Part shown: piece after piece, positions 17,215 to 26,329 of the stretch | Numbering within the stretch: position 1 is the stretch's first letter | How the letters are laid out: every line of letters begins with the position of its first letter | NCBI GenBank assembly: GCA_937876355.1 | Contig: CALFHN010000114.1 | Span: 1 to 44,284, forward strand | Origin: an uncultured Bacteroidota bacterium | GTDB taxonomy: Bacteria; Bacteroidota; Rhodothermia; Rhodothermales; UBA10348 | Direction of reading: 5' to 3' | Length of the DNA: 44,284 bases | Program-made: the position numbers and the translations under genes | Notes under the pieces: model-generated | Told to the model about the DNA's origin: nothing | Database searches by the model: none | What the model saw: the letters and a program-made list of their open reading frames with translations, nothing else

Positions 17215-18123
17215 ATGAAACGATTTATAGCCCCATTGTTTTTAGGTTTAGGACTCATTCTTATTTCTGCTGGATGTGACGGCGATAGCGGCTCGTCCGC
17301 GGCCGCACCCAAAGTGCGAATGACCATTGATGCCCAAAATTTCACTCCTCTAAAGGAAGGATTTACGTACAAAGCTTGGGCCAGAGTTGGGGGAGTATAT
17401 TTAAGCGCTGATGCCTTCAACGTGACGGAAACCGGTCAATTATTAACATCTGGAAGCCAATTACGTGACAAATCTTTTGTTTTTGAAGGTGATATTACGG
17501 ACGCAGATTTGATTGTGATCTCTATTGAGGGTAAAACGGGCGCCGGCGAAGTGCCCTCCCAATCGATCATGTTGGCAGCGGATGTAACTGGAGTAACTGA
17601 ATTACTAACTACATCTCATTCCGCCGCACTCGGCGGAAGTCTCTCTTCGCAGACGGGCCAGCTCACGGTCATGACGCCTTCAGATATTGATACGTCCAAT
17701 GAGGCCAGTGGAATTTGGTTTTTGACGGTGTCTGGCGCAACAATGACCAAGGGACTATCCCTCCCCACATTGAATGAAGGTTGGGTTTATGAAGGCTGGA
17801 TTGAAACTGGAGGCGCTCGATATTCAACCGGAAGGTTTAGTTCAAACACGTCGTTAGATACCAATCTGTATTCATTTCCAGACAGTCCGCCATTTCCAGG
17901 CGAGGATTTTTTAATTAATCCTCCCACAGGCGTCACATTTCCACTCAACTTAGATGGTGGTAAAGTCTTAATTACTGCAGAACCAGAACCCGATGACAGC
18001 ATCGCTCCTTCAGGCATAGTAGTGCTGACGGCGCAATTGCCGAGTACCGTTGTTGGCGGATCAGTACATCAATTAGTAAACACTGAATTGGCTTTGCCTA
18101 CAGCCACAATTTCAATCTTCTAA
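17215..18123 (+). CDS. Lipoprotein with two RskA-like repeats
   Basis: I start at ATG 17215 (MKRFIAPLFLGLGLILISAGC), a lipoprotein signal with lipobox ISAGC; the open frame reaches 17086 without signal sequence. The mature part of about 280 residues seems to hold two copies of a beta domain. Each starts with a line like LKEGFTYKAWARVGGVYLSA and LNEGWVYEGWIETGGARYST, followed by a strand with G-F and an S/T-rich edge. This W-x2-GG pattern recalls the extracytoplasmic domain of anti-sigma-K (RskA) proteins, but there is no membrane-proximal sigma-binding part, so a direct anti-sigma role is unlikely. The function is unknown. The 3' end overlaps the HPF-like gene by 12 bp. Confidence 0.75.
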   Translation: MKRFIAPLFLGLGLILISAGCDGDSGSSAAAPKVRMTIDAQNFTPLKEGFTYKAWARVGGVYLSADAFNVTETGQLLTSGSQLRDKSFVFEGDITDADLIVISIEGKTGAGEVPSQSIMLAADVTGVTELLTTSHSAALGGSLSSQTGQLTVMTPSDIDTSNEASGIWFLTVSGATMTKGLSLPTLNEGWVYEGWIETGGARYSTGRFSSNTSLDTNLYSFPDSPPFPGEDFLINPPTGVTFPLNLDGGKVLITAEPEPDDSIAPSGIVVLTAQLPSTVVGGSVHQLVNTELALPTATISIF

Positions 18124-18510
18124 GTCCATATCGGCGGCGAGGTCTGCGGCGTCTCCGGCCTCTGCGGTGTCGGGAAGCAAATTATTACCAACAGCCCGTT
18201 TTCGACGGTCTTTGACGGCACTCCTAGCTTTTCTTAGTTGGCGCTCCGCTGCAGAAAATGCGGTCTGAATGGCTTCAGGAATAGATCCTGACTTGAAGGA
18301 CCCAGCTATGTTTTCTGGTTTATGGTATAAAACGAGAGTTGCCAGATACCTATTTACCGTAGGTTTACCCGAAAGTGGTTTGACCGATAAGTGCGCTCCT
18401 GTAATGTCGTGATGTCCTTTCTCGAATTGACTGATTTTGTCATCAATCCATGTTAGTGTGTCTTGAGAAACTTGAAGGTGATCGAGATGAAGTTCGACAT
18501 TGATAGCCAT
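18112..18510 (-). CDS. HPF/RaiA-family ribosome-associated protein
   Basis: The 132-residue protein fits the short hibernation-factor family. It has VELHLDHLQVSQDTLTWIDD, a central GAHLSVKPLSG followed by YLATLVLYHKPENIAGSFKS and a helix AIQTAFSAAERQLRKARSAV, which together form the beta-alpha-beta3-alpha fold that sits in the ribosomal decoding region. A Lys/Arg patch follows, and then an acidic tail rich in Ala and Asp (AGDAADLAADMDLED). There is no long-HPF dimerisation domain. The acidic tail is atypical. It may lie in the same transcript as the M32 peptidase upstream (117-bp gap). Confidence 0.8.
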   Translation of the reverse strand: MAINVELHLDHLQVSQDTLTWIDDKISQFEKGHHDITGAHLSVKPLSGKPTVNRYLATLVLYHKPENIAGSFKSGSIPEAIQTAFSAAERQLRKARSAVKDRRKRAVGNNLLPDTAEAGDAADLAADMDLED

Positions 18511-18627
18511 AAAATATGCCTCAGCTATGCGTAATTAATGATCGGTGATTGTATAACTCCTAGTTAGGCTTTATACCCAGTCAATGCTAAGAAGTTGTAG
18601 GAGTGGCGAGACCTTTGGTAGACAATA

Positions 18628-20100
18628 TTAGAAACCGTATAAATCTCCAAATTTTGCGTGCACATATTGCATCCACGAGTCCGCTGAAAGGTCAGATCCT
18701 GTCGCGTCTTTCAATATTTGTCCGGACGATTTACGCCGCCCATGATGATGAACGCTTTTGCGAAGCCACTGAAGGAGATCTGAAAAATCTCCTCTTTCGG
18801 TTTTCGAATCGAGGTCAGGAATAGCCCTTTTGGCGGCATCGAACAGCTGGGTCGACATTAAATTGCCCAAGGCATACGTCGGAAAATACCCGATGGCACC
18901 TAACGACCAATGGATGTCTTGGAGCACGCCATCAGAGTCGTTTGACGGACGAATGCCGAGCCAGTTTTCCATTCGATCGTTCCATTCTCTAGGAAGGTCT
19001 TCAACGGATATTTTGCCTCTAATCAAGTCCTGTTCCAGCTCAAAACGGAGCATAATGTGAAGGTTATACGTCACTTCATCGGCTTCAACCCTGATCAATG
19101 AGGGAGCTACGGTATTTGCCGACCGATAAAAAGTGTTCAAGTCCACTTTGCCCAATGCTTCTGGAAACGCCTTTTGTGCCTGCGGAAAATAGTGTTTCCA
19201 AAAAGGCAGACTTCGACCAATTAAATTTTCCCAAAGTCGAGATTGGGATTCGTGAATGCCTAAAGACGTGCCGTCAGCTAGAGGAGTACCTTCGAGTGCC
19301 ATGTCGATTCCTTGTTCATACATCGCATGCCCGGCTTCGTGCAGCGTACCAAAAAAGCCGGGATTAAAAAACGTGGGGTCTACTCGGGTTGTGATTCTGA
19401 CATCGGTAATTGAAAAGGCAGTTGAAAATGGGTGGGCGGACGTATCCTGTCTTCCACAATGGAAATCATATCCCAATTGTTTGGCAACTTGCACGCCGAA
19501 GGCCCATTGAGCATCATGTCGGAAATTCCCGTGGACCGCTGCGTTTGAAATGGCGGGTGCCGCGGCAATTGTCTTGACGACCAGCACCAAACGGTCTTTA
19601 AGATCAGCAAAAACGCGGGTGACCTCGGCGGTGGTCATTCCTTCTTCGTACAGGTCTAAAAGCGCGTCATACGGAGTATCCTGATACCCTAGGGCCTCAG
19701 CGTGTTCAATCGTAAGATCAACAATATTCGCCAAATGGGGTGCAAATATGGAAAACGTATTTGTCGCTCTCGCTTTTTGCCAGGCACCTTTGGATCGACC
19801 CGAGGCTACGGCCATTTTTCCAATTAATGAAGCCGGAACACGGGTGGCCTTTTCCACATCTTTTCGCGTGACCCGAATTAGATCGATATCGATCTCAGAC
19901 TCAGGCGACGCAGATTCTAGCAATCTGGAAGTTTTGTCATCGGTCAGTAGTTCATGCGAGAAAGAGCGCAAGGTTGCGACTTGCCGCGCACGGCTTTCTT
20001 CGGCCCCTTCCGGCATATAGGTCTCTTGATCCCATTCTAAAATAGCGGCTGAATGATTAAGGTCTGTAATTCGAGCAAGTCGATCGCGAAGAGCCTGCAT
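18628..20100 (-). CDS. M32-family metallocarboxypeptidase
   Basis: The 490-residue protein is a thermostable-carboxypeptidase-1 (Taq) type enzyme, which removes C-terminal residues from peptides in the cytosol. Family marks are ILEWDQETYMPEGAEESRARQ at the N-terminus, the zinc motif HEAGH in GTLHEAGHAMYEQGID, GIHESQSRLWENLIGRS, the zinc Glu region EADEVTYNLHIMLRFELEQDL, DIHWSLGAIGYFPTYALGNL and a C-terminal LRKSVHHHGR. All zinc and catalytic residues are present and the length is typical. No ribosome-binding site is obvious before ATG 20100. Confidence 0.95.
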   Translation of the reverse strand: MQALRDRLARITDLNHSAAILEWDQETYMPEGAEESRARQVATLRSFSHELLTDDKTSRLLESASPESEIDIDLIRVTRKDVEKATRVPASLIGKMAVASGRSKGAWQKARATNTFSIFAPHLANIVDLTIEHAEALGYQDTPYDALLDLYEEGMTTAEVTRVFADLKDRLVLVVKTIAAAPAISNAAVHGNFRHDAQWAFGVQVAKQLGYDFHCGRQDTSAHPFSTAFSITDVRITTRVDPTFFNPGFFGTLHEAGHAMYEQGIDMALEGTPLADGTSLGIHESQSRLWENLIGRSLPFWKHYFPQAQKAFPEALGKVDLNTFYRSANTVAPSLIRVEADEVTYNLHIMLRFELEQDLIRGKISVEDLPREWNDRMENWLGIRPSNDSDGVLQDIHWSLGAIGYFPTYALGNLMSTQLFDAAKRAIPDLDSKTERGDFSDLLQWLRKSVHHHGRRKSSGQILKDATGSDLSADSWMQYVHAKFGDLYGF

Positions 20101-20180
20101 AAATGTGGATAAGTGAATTGAGTCGTGTAGTGATATGTAGGGATCCGATTAGGAATATACCCCGATAAATGTTTAGTGAA

Positions 20181-20399
20181 CTACCTCGCAATAAGACCAG
20201 CACGCTCCTTACGGCTGGAGAAGCCAGAAGAACTGACCGGAGGCCCTGCAGCCTGAATATTAGTCCAGGAATTCCCTCCGTCTGTTGATTTGTATATGCC
20301 TGTTCCATGCACGGTTTTACCAGTTTCAGTGCCGTTATTGTAAGAGGTTCGAGATTCACCCGTAGCGGCATACCAAACAAAGGGTATTGGTGTGCCCGC
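20181..20399 (-). pseudogene. Fragment of an Asp-box (BNR-repeat) beta-propeller protein
   Basis: The frame reads AGTPIPFVWYAATGES, a short SYNNGTETGKTVHGTG segment, then IYKSTDGGNSWTNIQ, and ends at TAG 20181-20183 after KERAGLIAR. STDGGNSW is a classical Asp box (S-x-D-x-G-x-x-W), and the context is that of secreted sialidase-like or Vps10-like propeller proteins, which carry many such repeats over 700 or more residues. Only about 70 residues remain, an in-frame stop lies immediately upstream and there is no start codon. The rest of the 359-bp stretch between the M32 gene and the tRNA shows no gene. Confidence 0.6.
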
Positions 20400-20459
20400 C
20401 TACCTTGACTGCGCTTCGGGAGTAGCGTAACTTTGTCAGTCTGTGTAAAATCAGATCCT

Positions 20460-20532
20460 GCCAATGTAGCTCAGCTGGTAGAGCAGCTCATTCGTAATGA
20501 GCAGGTCAGCGGTTCGAATCCGCTCATTGGCT
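20460..20532 (+). tRNA. tRNA-Thr (anticodon CGT)
   Basis: A complete cloverleaf can be drawn. The acceptor GCCAATG (20460-20466) pairs with CATTGGC (20525-20531); the D arm is GCTC/GAGC; the anticodon stem GCTCA/TGAGC holds loop TTCGTAA with anticodon CGT at 20493-20495; the T arm is AGCGG-TTCGAAT-CCGCT. The discriminator is T at 20532, and the CCA end is not encoded. Confidence 0.95.
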
Positions 20533-20548
20533 CCGGCCCCACGCGGGT

Positions 20549-20583
20549 AAAGCGCCTCTTCTGCATGCAGAAGAGGCGCTTTT
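20549..20583 (+). terminator. Intrinsic terminator after tRNA-Thr
   Basis: AAAGCGCCTCTTCTG pairs perfectly with CAGAAGAGGCGCTTT, with CATG at the tip, followed by TTTGTTT. It lies 17 bp past the tRNA and is a strong Rho-independent terminator. The dyad would work in either direction. Confidence 0.85.
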
Positions 20584-20725
20584 GTTTAGAAAAAGTCGAA
20601 GGGTAAGCGCAACCTATATCGTCGATAGGCTTGGTGGATTGTATTTGTGGCAGGGATGTCGCACCTTGGGCGGCGCGAGGCGTCATTTCAATGCTACACC
20701 ACCTCTACACTTTCACCTTCCTGCT

Positions 20726-22606
20726 ATGAAAACTCTTGTTCGGTCATGCTGTTGGGCCATACTCCTTTTAACGAGCGGTATGTTAACATCGCCGGTATTG
20801 GCACAGAGTTATCATCCCGGTTTGATTCCGGCTGGTACGTCGCCGGGACTGCCCAAAGTTGTTATCAACGACAACCGCACGCCAGGTGGGACCTATCGCG
20901 AAGGTGTTCTGGACATCGATCTTGTCATCGTAGAAGCGGATTGGCGGATCGAAACAGAAGACGGCCCAGGCATCCGTTTGATGGCAATCGCAGAACGTGG
21001 AAAGGCGCCTTCGATTCCAGCGCCACTCATACGCGTTGAGGAAGGTACCCGTATTAAGGCCAGAGTTACTAACTCGTATCCGGACTCTACCATCACGGTC
21101 TACGGATTTATCTCCCGACCCCAGGAGAAGGATTCCGGCGTCGAATTGAAACCGGGCGAATCACACGAATTCGACTTCTTGGTCGGAGAGGCTGGCACGT
21201 ACTTTTATTATCTAAAGAAGGGGCTCAGACTGGGTCGTAAGACAGGCGAATACGAACAGTTGGCCGGTGCATTCATCGTAGACCCGCCAGGAGGGTCGCC
21301 TCCAGATCGGATCTTTGTGATAAATATCTACAATTCTCCCGTGATCCCTGATGAGTATCTCCCCGGACGAGTCGTCGGGTTGACAATCAACGGCCTGTCG
21401 TGGCCCTACACCGAACGCATCGAGCCCTCCGTTGGAGACACCTTGCGCTGGAGGATTATTAATGCCTCCAAACGAGGCCACCCCATGCACTTGCACGGAT
21501 TCTATTACGATGTCCTGTCGAGAGGCGGTATTTCAAAGGATGAAATCTATTCAGCGGAGAATCGCCGCTCAGTTGTCACGGAGTTAATGGATGAGCAAAC
21601 CACGATATCAATGGAGTGGATACCACGCAGGGAAGGCAATTGGCTGTTTCATTGTCATCTTTCCTTCCACGTTAGTCCCGATATTCGTCTTCCAACTGCG
21701 GATCAAAGTGGTCACGACCACATGGCCGGCCTCGTACTCGGGATCAATGTGAAACCTGGCCCTTCCGATCTAATTTCGGTTGGAGAACCCAAATACGTGA
21801 CGCTGCACGCAAATGAGTTTTCCTCTGATTCGCTTTCGAGTTATGCCTTCTCAATAGTTTCGGATCAGCCCCCCGGGGCATTCCGCGAAGGAATTCCCGG
21901 GCCCCTTTTGCTGCTGAAAAAGCACCAATCGACCTTTGTGACCGTCAAAAACCATATGAGCATACCGACGGGCGTTCATTGGCACGGACTCGAAATTGAT
22001 AGTTGGTCGGATGGCGTGCCCATGTGGAGCGCATCGAACGGCATGGTATCACCTATAATGGAACCGGGAGCAGAGTTTACCTACAAGTTGTCCGCCATGC
22101 GTTCCGGGACCTTCATGTATCACAGTCATCTAAACGACATCCCCCAGCTGGCAGGTGGCCTTTATGGGCCCATGATTGTGCTTGAAGAGGGCGAGGTGTT
22201 TGATCCGGTATTTGATCACATTTACTCTGTGGGATGGAAAGTCCCTCTTCCAAGTTCAATTGAAGAATGGGACCTCAATGGTACCGACGTGCAGCCCAAC
22301 ATGACGGCCCACGTTGGGGAATCGCATCGATTGCGACTGATAAGTATTGGGCCAGCTAGTGTTGCAAGGTTTTGGGCAACGAGAAACGGTGAGCCCTTTC
22401 CCCTGCGAGCCTATGCAAAGGATGGCGCGGACCTACCGTTAAATCAGCAGGTAGAAATGGATATGAGCCCCTTCATTGGAGCTGGCGAAACAATGGATTA
22501 CCTGTTTACGCCCGATGAGCCAGGGACCTATGTGCTTGGCATTGGTTCTGACCCTACGTTTGGATGGTCGCAGACGTGGACCGTGCTTCCTGTCGGCGAA
22601 GAATAA
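20726..22606 (+). CDS. Multicopper oxidase with permuted order of copper motifs
   Basis: I start at ATG 20726 (MKTLVRSCCWAILLLTSGML), a Sec signal ending VLAQ; length is 626 residues. There are four cupredoxin-like regions. The copper motifs appear in the order HPMHLHG (about residue 252), HCHLSFH (309), HWHGLE (418) and YHSHLND (466). In CueO- or laccase-type enzymes the HWHG and HSH motifs come first and the HPxHLH and HCH motifs last, so the order here is reversed, as if the chain were permuted or two two-domain units were fused. All His needed for a trinuclear cluster and a type 1 copper with HCH are present. The usual axial Met after HCHxxxH is not visible (HVSPDI), suggesting a high-potential site. 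The protein is probably periplasmic; substrate is unknown. By eye it is more G+C-rich than its neighbours, and it follows a tRNA, a common insertion point. Confidence 0.85.
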   Translation: MKTLVRSCCWAILLLTSGMLTSPVLAQSYHPGLIPAGTSPGLPKVVINDNRTPGGTYREGVLDIDLVIVEADWRIETEDGPGIRLMAIAERGKAPSIPAPLIRVEEGTRIKARVTNSYPDSTITVYGFISRPQEKDSGVELKPGESHEFDFLVGEAGTYFYYLKKGLRLGRKTGEYEQLAGAFIVDPPGGSPPDRIFVINIYNSPVIPDEYLPGRVVGLTINGLSWPYTERIEPSVGDTLRWRIINASKRGHPMHLHGFYYDVLSRGGISKDEIYSAENRRSVVTELMDEQTTISMEWIPRREGNWLFHCHLSFHVSPDIRLPTADQSGHDHMAGLVLGINVKPGPSDLISVGEPKYVTLHANEFSSDSLSSYAFSIVSDQPPGAFREGIPGPLLLLKKHQSTFVTVKNHMSIPTGVHWHGLEIDSWSDGVPMWSASNGMVSPIMEPGAEFTYKLSAMRSGTFMYHSHLNDIPQLAGGLYGPMIVLEEGEVFDPVFDHIYSVGWKVPLPSSIEEWDLNGTDVQPNMTAHVGESHRLRLISIGPASVARFWATRNGEPFPLRAYAKDGADLPLNQQVEMDMSPFIGAGETMDYLFTPDEPGTYVLGIGSDPTFGWSQTWTVLPVGEE

Positions 22607-22790
22607 ATTTGAAAATCGACCACGCACGGCAAGTTCAATTAGATTGCGGGGCGATGAGTCCCGTTCTTGTCAGTACTTTTCCGTGCAGCACCTCACAAGG
22701 TGGGTGGATTGGCCTACGGTTCGTCCCTTATGATTGCATCTACAATAGAACCTTCAAAGGCGGCAGGCTTGGTCGTGGAAGAAATATCGC

Positions 22791-25025
22791 TTAGTGTACT
22801 TCCTTGATGCGTAATAAAGAGGCTACAATTGTTGAATAGCCATTTATTTCGAAGTGCTCTATTCGAATAGTATGATTGCCACCAAGCTCGAGCTCAATTT
22901 CTGCCAACTTGGGAGCGTGGTAGGTCCAGTCATCGTGAACAAGGACGTCATCCACCCAAACTCTGACTCCGTCGTCGCTGGTCAAATCCAATCGGTACAT
23001 GCCCTGAGGAACGGAAAGCTGCCCCGTTACCACAGTGGCGAAATGGTCTTGTTCAACGCCTTCTGCTGGACTCCTGTACCATTGGTAGCCTAGGTCAGAA
23101 GTGGACTCTTTCGCAACGGGATCGCCATTGATTAGGGCACGAAACGCTTCGGGTCGCTCCCTCGGGTCAGTTTCTTCTGAATAGTTGAACCACTTGACGT
23201 CCCAATTAATGGGGACGAAAAAATAGTTGTATCCAAAGTCAAAAGGTTGTCCTTCGGAAGCCACCTCTCCAAACCTGTCCGTCACTCTCGAGCCGGAGTA
23301 CTCAAGTTGAATATCGATGTCAACAACGTCAGTGTCTGACCTCCACAGGGTCAAACTACCCGGTACTGAACCAGATCTTACAGAAAACGAGTCGATTCCT
23401 GTTGAACTGACCAGATTCCAGTGGCCGGCAGGGCCAACCAACTCAAATTCTTGCTGGATCTGTTTTCTGGGTGATCGAGGCCAGAGTTCTGGAGATCGGA
23501 AGTCAACCGGGCCCCATTCGTCAACCAATATGTATTCGCGGGTTTGTGGATGCGTCTCAGGTAAAGTTACTCCAAGCCATCCGTCTATCAACGCCGGTGG
23601 TTCAACCGCATCTTCGGAAGATTTACTTTCTGGGATGTGATTGAATACTGATTTGGACCAGTTTCCATCTAGAGACAGCCCATCGAGTGTTGTGTACCCA
23701 AAAAATCCGTTCACGCTGATATCTACTTCATTCGCCTCGGTGAGCTCGATGGATGCGAGATTTGAAAAAGTATTGAGTGCTACCTCGAGTGTATCTGTTT
23801 TCCGAATCTGTAGCGGTTTGGGTACGTCCTCAAACTGATTCTTGGTAATCTGAAAATTCTGGCTTCGAACATCCCGATTTTGCGAGTATCCCCAGTCAGT
23901 GGGTTGGGATTCTCTTTCCCACGCGTAAAAGCCGATTTTGCCTCCGACAAATTGATTCTGCCGTATGGTTATGTCCTGACCATGTTCGATGGCAATGTGT
24001 TCTTCATTATTAGAAAAGTAATTGCCGATAATTTCTGTGTCGAAGGAATAACCACCCCAGATGCCGTGCCAACATCCTTCTATTCTATTTTGAATGATTT
24101 GATTTCGACTGAAGGTTACTTCAATTCCGTTTGTGGGGGCCCACGAAAAATCATTTCGATAAATGAGGTTATCATTGCATCCACCTAGTCCGTTATCCAT
24201 GGTAGATTGTCCAGCCCAAAGAAAAAGGCCATCCCCAGAATGGGTAGCGGAATTGTAGGCTATCGTATTCTCGCTGGACTGTTCGTAGAGCAAGATGGCG
24301 GCCGAATCCTGCCCCCGATTGTACACGCCATGACTGTATCCCCGAACATTCCAGTCCAATTTGTTGTGCTGTAATCGGTTACGGCTGCTTCTGTACATAC
24401 CGATTCCAATTCCGGAATTAAATGTGATCTCATTATTAAAAAACAACCCATCGTTCACTTCCGTAATCATTATGCCATTTTGACCGCCCGTAACACGGAT
24501 GTGGTCCACCTGTGCACCGTCCGCTCGGCGCAAATAAACGGCAGCGCCATAGCCGTACCATTCGTCATATTCATTGTTGTGATAGCCCATCCAGTCGTCG
24601 ATGTGCTCTCGCTCAATGGTGCTTTTCAGGTGTTGGCGATAATTGTAGCTGAAATCGCTTTCTGTAATTCGGATGCCAGGAGTGTCTGTAGCAAGTAACC
24701 CGATCTTGTATCCTTTGACACGAACATTTTTGATGATGATACCGGAGCCTCCTTCTATCCGAATGCCGGTACCAGCAAATTCATCCGGCAATTGGCCTGA
24801 TAGGGCGCCGTCAAGGACGGCGCCAGCAAAATCGACCGTAATACTGTCTCCACGAATGATAATTGCACCCGAGCTGTCCGCGGGGAAGTGATAATGGTCT
24901 GGCAATACAGTGATCGATGTCTCAATCACCATGCCTGGCTCCAGTTTGACAGCTTCCTGGGCGCTCGCCGTATTTAGAAGTCCAATTGAAAGAATGCTAA
25001 CGAAAGAAAGAAATCTTGATGTCAT
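22791..25025 (-). CDS. Secreted right-handed beta-helix protein with C-terminal PA14 domain
   Basis: The 744-residue protein opens with a signal peptide (FLSFVSILSIGLLNTASAQ). Residues 70-440 form a NosD/CASH-type parallel beta-helix with many short turns such as GTGIRIEGGSGIIIKNVRVK, NGIMITEVNDGLFFNNEI and GDGLFLWAGQ, rich in Asn ladders. A Trp-rich linker follows, with GWLGVTLPETHPQTREYILV and WGPVDFRSPELWP. The last 140 residues are a PA14 domain (WDVKWFNYSEE, FATVVTGQLSVPQGMYRLDL, SDDGVRVWVDDVLVHDDW), which normally binds carbohydrate. The architecture points to a secreted polysaccharide lyase, epimerase or glycan-binding protein. No catalytic residues can be assigned. It is a single-gene unit on this strand, convergent with the oxidase gene. 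Confidence 0.8.
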   Translation of the reverse strand: MTSRFLSFVSILSIGLLNTASAQEAVKLEPGMVIETSITVLPDHYHFPADSSGAIIIRGDSITVDFAGAVLDGALSGQLPDEFAGTGIRIEGGSGIIIKNVRVKGYKIGLLATDTPGIRITESDFSYNYRQHLKSTIEREHIDDWMGYHNNEYDEWYGYGAAVYLRRADGAQVDHIRVTGGQNGIMITEVNDGLFFNNEITFNSGIGIGMYRSSRNRLQHNKLDWNVRGYSHGVYNRGQDSAAILLYEQSSENTIAYNSATHSGDGLFLWAGQSTMDNGLGGCNDNLIYRNDFSWAPTNGIEVTFSRNQIIQNRIEGCWHGIWGGYSFDTEIIGNYFSNNEEHIAIEHGQDITIRQNQFVGGKIGFYAWERESQPTDWGYSQNRDVRSQNFQITKNQFEDVPKPLQIRKTDTLEVALNTFSNLASIELTEANEVDISVNGFFGYTTLDGLSLDGNWSKSVFNHIPESKSSEDAVEPPALIDGWLGVTLPETHPQTREYILVDEWGPVDFRSPELWPRSPRKQIQQEFELVGPAGHWNLVSSTGIDSFSVRSGSVPGSLTLWRSDTDVVDIDIQLEYSGSRVTDRFGEVASEGQPFDFGYNYFFVPINWDVKWFNYSEETDPRERPEAFRALINGDPVAKESTSDLGYQWYRSPAEGVEQDHFATVVTGQLSVPQGMYRLDLTSDDGVRVWVDDVLVHDDWTYHAPKLAEIELELGGNHTIRIEHFEINGYSTIVASLLRIKEVH

Positions 25026-25171
25026 TTCACGGTTACAATACGAAGTGGAACTCGAGGAAGGGGTTCACCAATAGTAACGAAATGGGAGGTCAAATGCCGA
25101 TGGGTTGAGGAAGGATTGTTTTGTGGATTCAGCAAAAAGGCCGGTTGTTGATGATGATGCGCTATTAAAAC

Positions 25172-26329
25172 TTATTCCAAGCCCCGCATAGTAAACTGAT
25201 TAGCAAATCGGCGTCTTAAGAATGGCATAAAGATTACTCTAGCTACCATTTGTTGTAGGACGCCAAACTTGGAACCACGCCCTAGCCACATGTTTAATTC
25301 TGACCGTTTCCGAGCCGTTGTAGCCGATGCGAGTCGCTTAGATGAATAGGTAGCGAACACATCGCTGAGTCCTGCGGAGTTTTTCCAGCCTTCCTTTTTA
25401 AGCAGTGAAAAGGCTTCGAAAAGAGAGAATGCATCCAACCACCCCAGATTCATCCCTTGCCCACCAATGGGGCTTACGATATGTGCGGCATCGCCAGCTA
25501 AGATGATGCGCCCCTTAGACATAGAGTCGGCAAAAAAGTGAGAAACGGAAAATGAGCTAATCATCGAACAGGTCGAATCATCTGGTTCTATGCCTGTTCG
25601 CCTTGATACCAACGAGCGCAATAATGCAGCCTCGGGGTTCTCCAATTGAGAATCTGTTTTAACCACCCATCGCCGGAGGCCACCCGGAAGTGGGAAGGAT
25701 TCCACAACGCCATGTCGCCCTAAAAATATTCCCGCCTGATTTCCTAGGTGAGTTGTGTCTGTAAAATCGCCCATAACGTACGTGTCTGGATAGGTACCGC
25801 CTTTGAATGGGATGTCAGCCAGATTTCGGACTACACTGTTCAAGCCATCACAGCCAACTACATAGTCGGCCTCGAAGCACAACTCCACTTCATTTTTTAA
25901 TGCTGTAACCGAAACCCCTTTCTCGGATTTTTCCATTCGTACTACCCGAACGCCCCGCCGAAGGGTAGAGGCGTCTAGCTCAAGTAGTCTAGCCTCAAGA
26001 ATGGCTTCGGTCTCACATTGTGGGAGGCTCACGATGAAGGGAAAAGGCGGACGGCAATGCTTAAACGAAAGCTCCCCAATCTTATGTCCATTTACGAATG
26101 CTACGCCCCCGCTCACTTGAATCCCGCGCGAAAGAATCTCATCTACGACTCCAATCTTTGAAAGTCGTTCGAGCGCCGGGGGGTGAATGCCGATCGACCG
26201 CGAATGAGACGTGGCGAGTGTTCTCTGCTCAAGAATCATGCAAGATATTCCAGACTGGATCAACAGAGACCCAAGAAAAAGCCCAGTTGGTCCACCCCCA
26301 ACGATTAATACCTCAACGCGTGGATTCAT
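25172..26329 (-). CDS. FAD-dependent aromatic monooxygenase (PHBH fold), SrsC-like
   Basis: The 385-residue protein has the complete p-hydroxybenzoate-hydroxylase-type pattern: the dinucleotide motif VEVLIVGGGPTGLFLGSLL at the N-terminus, the DG motif VVGCDGLNSVVRN, and the FAD ribityl motif GRIILAGDAAHIVSPIGGQG with MNLGWLDAFSL. It needs NAD(P)H and oxygen and would hydroxylate a phenolic ring. Its ATG overlaps the methyltransferase stop (ATGA), which follows a type III polyketide synthase gene. In Streptomyces griseus the SrsA-SrsB-SrsC set makes alkylresorcinols, methylates them and oxidises them to quinones. The same order here suggests that role. The C-terminus carries basic and aromatic residues that may contact the membrane. 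Confidence 0.85.
   Translation of the reverse strand: MNPRVEVLIVGGGPTGLFLGSLLIQSGISCMILEQRTLATSHSRSIGIHPPALERLSKIGVVDEILSRGIQVSGGVAFVNGHKIGELSFKHCRPPFPFIVSLPQCETEAILEARLLELDASTLRRGVRVVRMEKSEKGVSVTALKNEVELCFEADYVVGCDGLNSVVRNLADIPFKGGTYPDTYVMGDFTDTTHLGNQAGIFLGRHGVVESFPLPGGLRRWVVKTDSQLENPEAALLRSLVSRRTGIEPDDSTCSMISSFSVSHFFADSMSKGRIILAGDAAHIVSPIGGQGMNLGWLDAFSLFEAFSLLKKEGWKNSAGLSDVFATYSSKRLASATTARKRSELNMWLGRGSKFGVLQQMVARVIFMPFLRRRFANQFTMRGLE

Noticed and set aside
17215..18123. Anti-sigma factor
   Set aside because: RskA-like beta repeats are present, but it is a lipoprotein without a cytoplasmic sigma-binding part or an adjacent sigma-factor gene.
20057..20464. Long minus-strand frame covering the tRNA and Asp-box region
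   Set aside because: It has no family-like sequence, reads across the tRNA gene, and the Asp-box similarity is in a different frame.
20460..22790. Integrated genomic island bounded by a tRNA attachment repeat
   Set aside because: No integrase gene and no second copy of the tRNA 3' end could be found downstream in the window.
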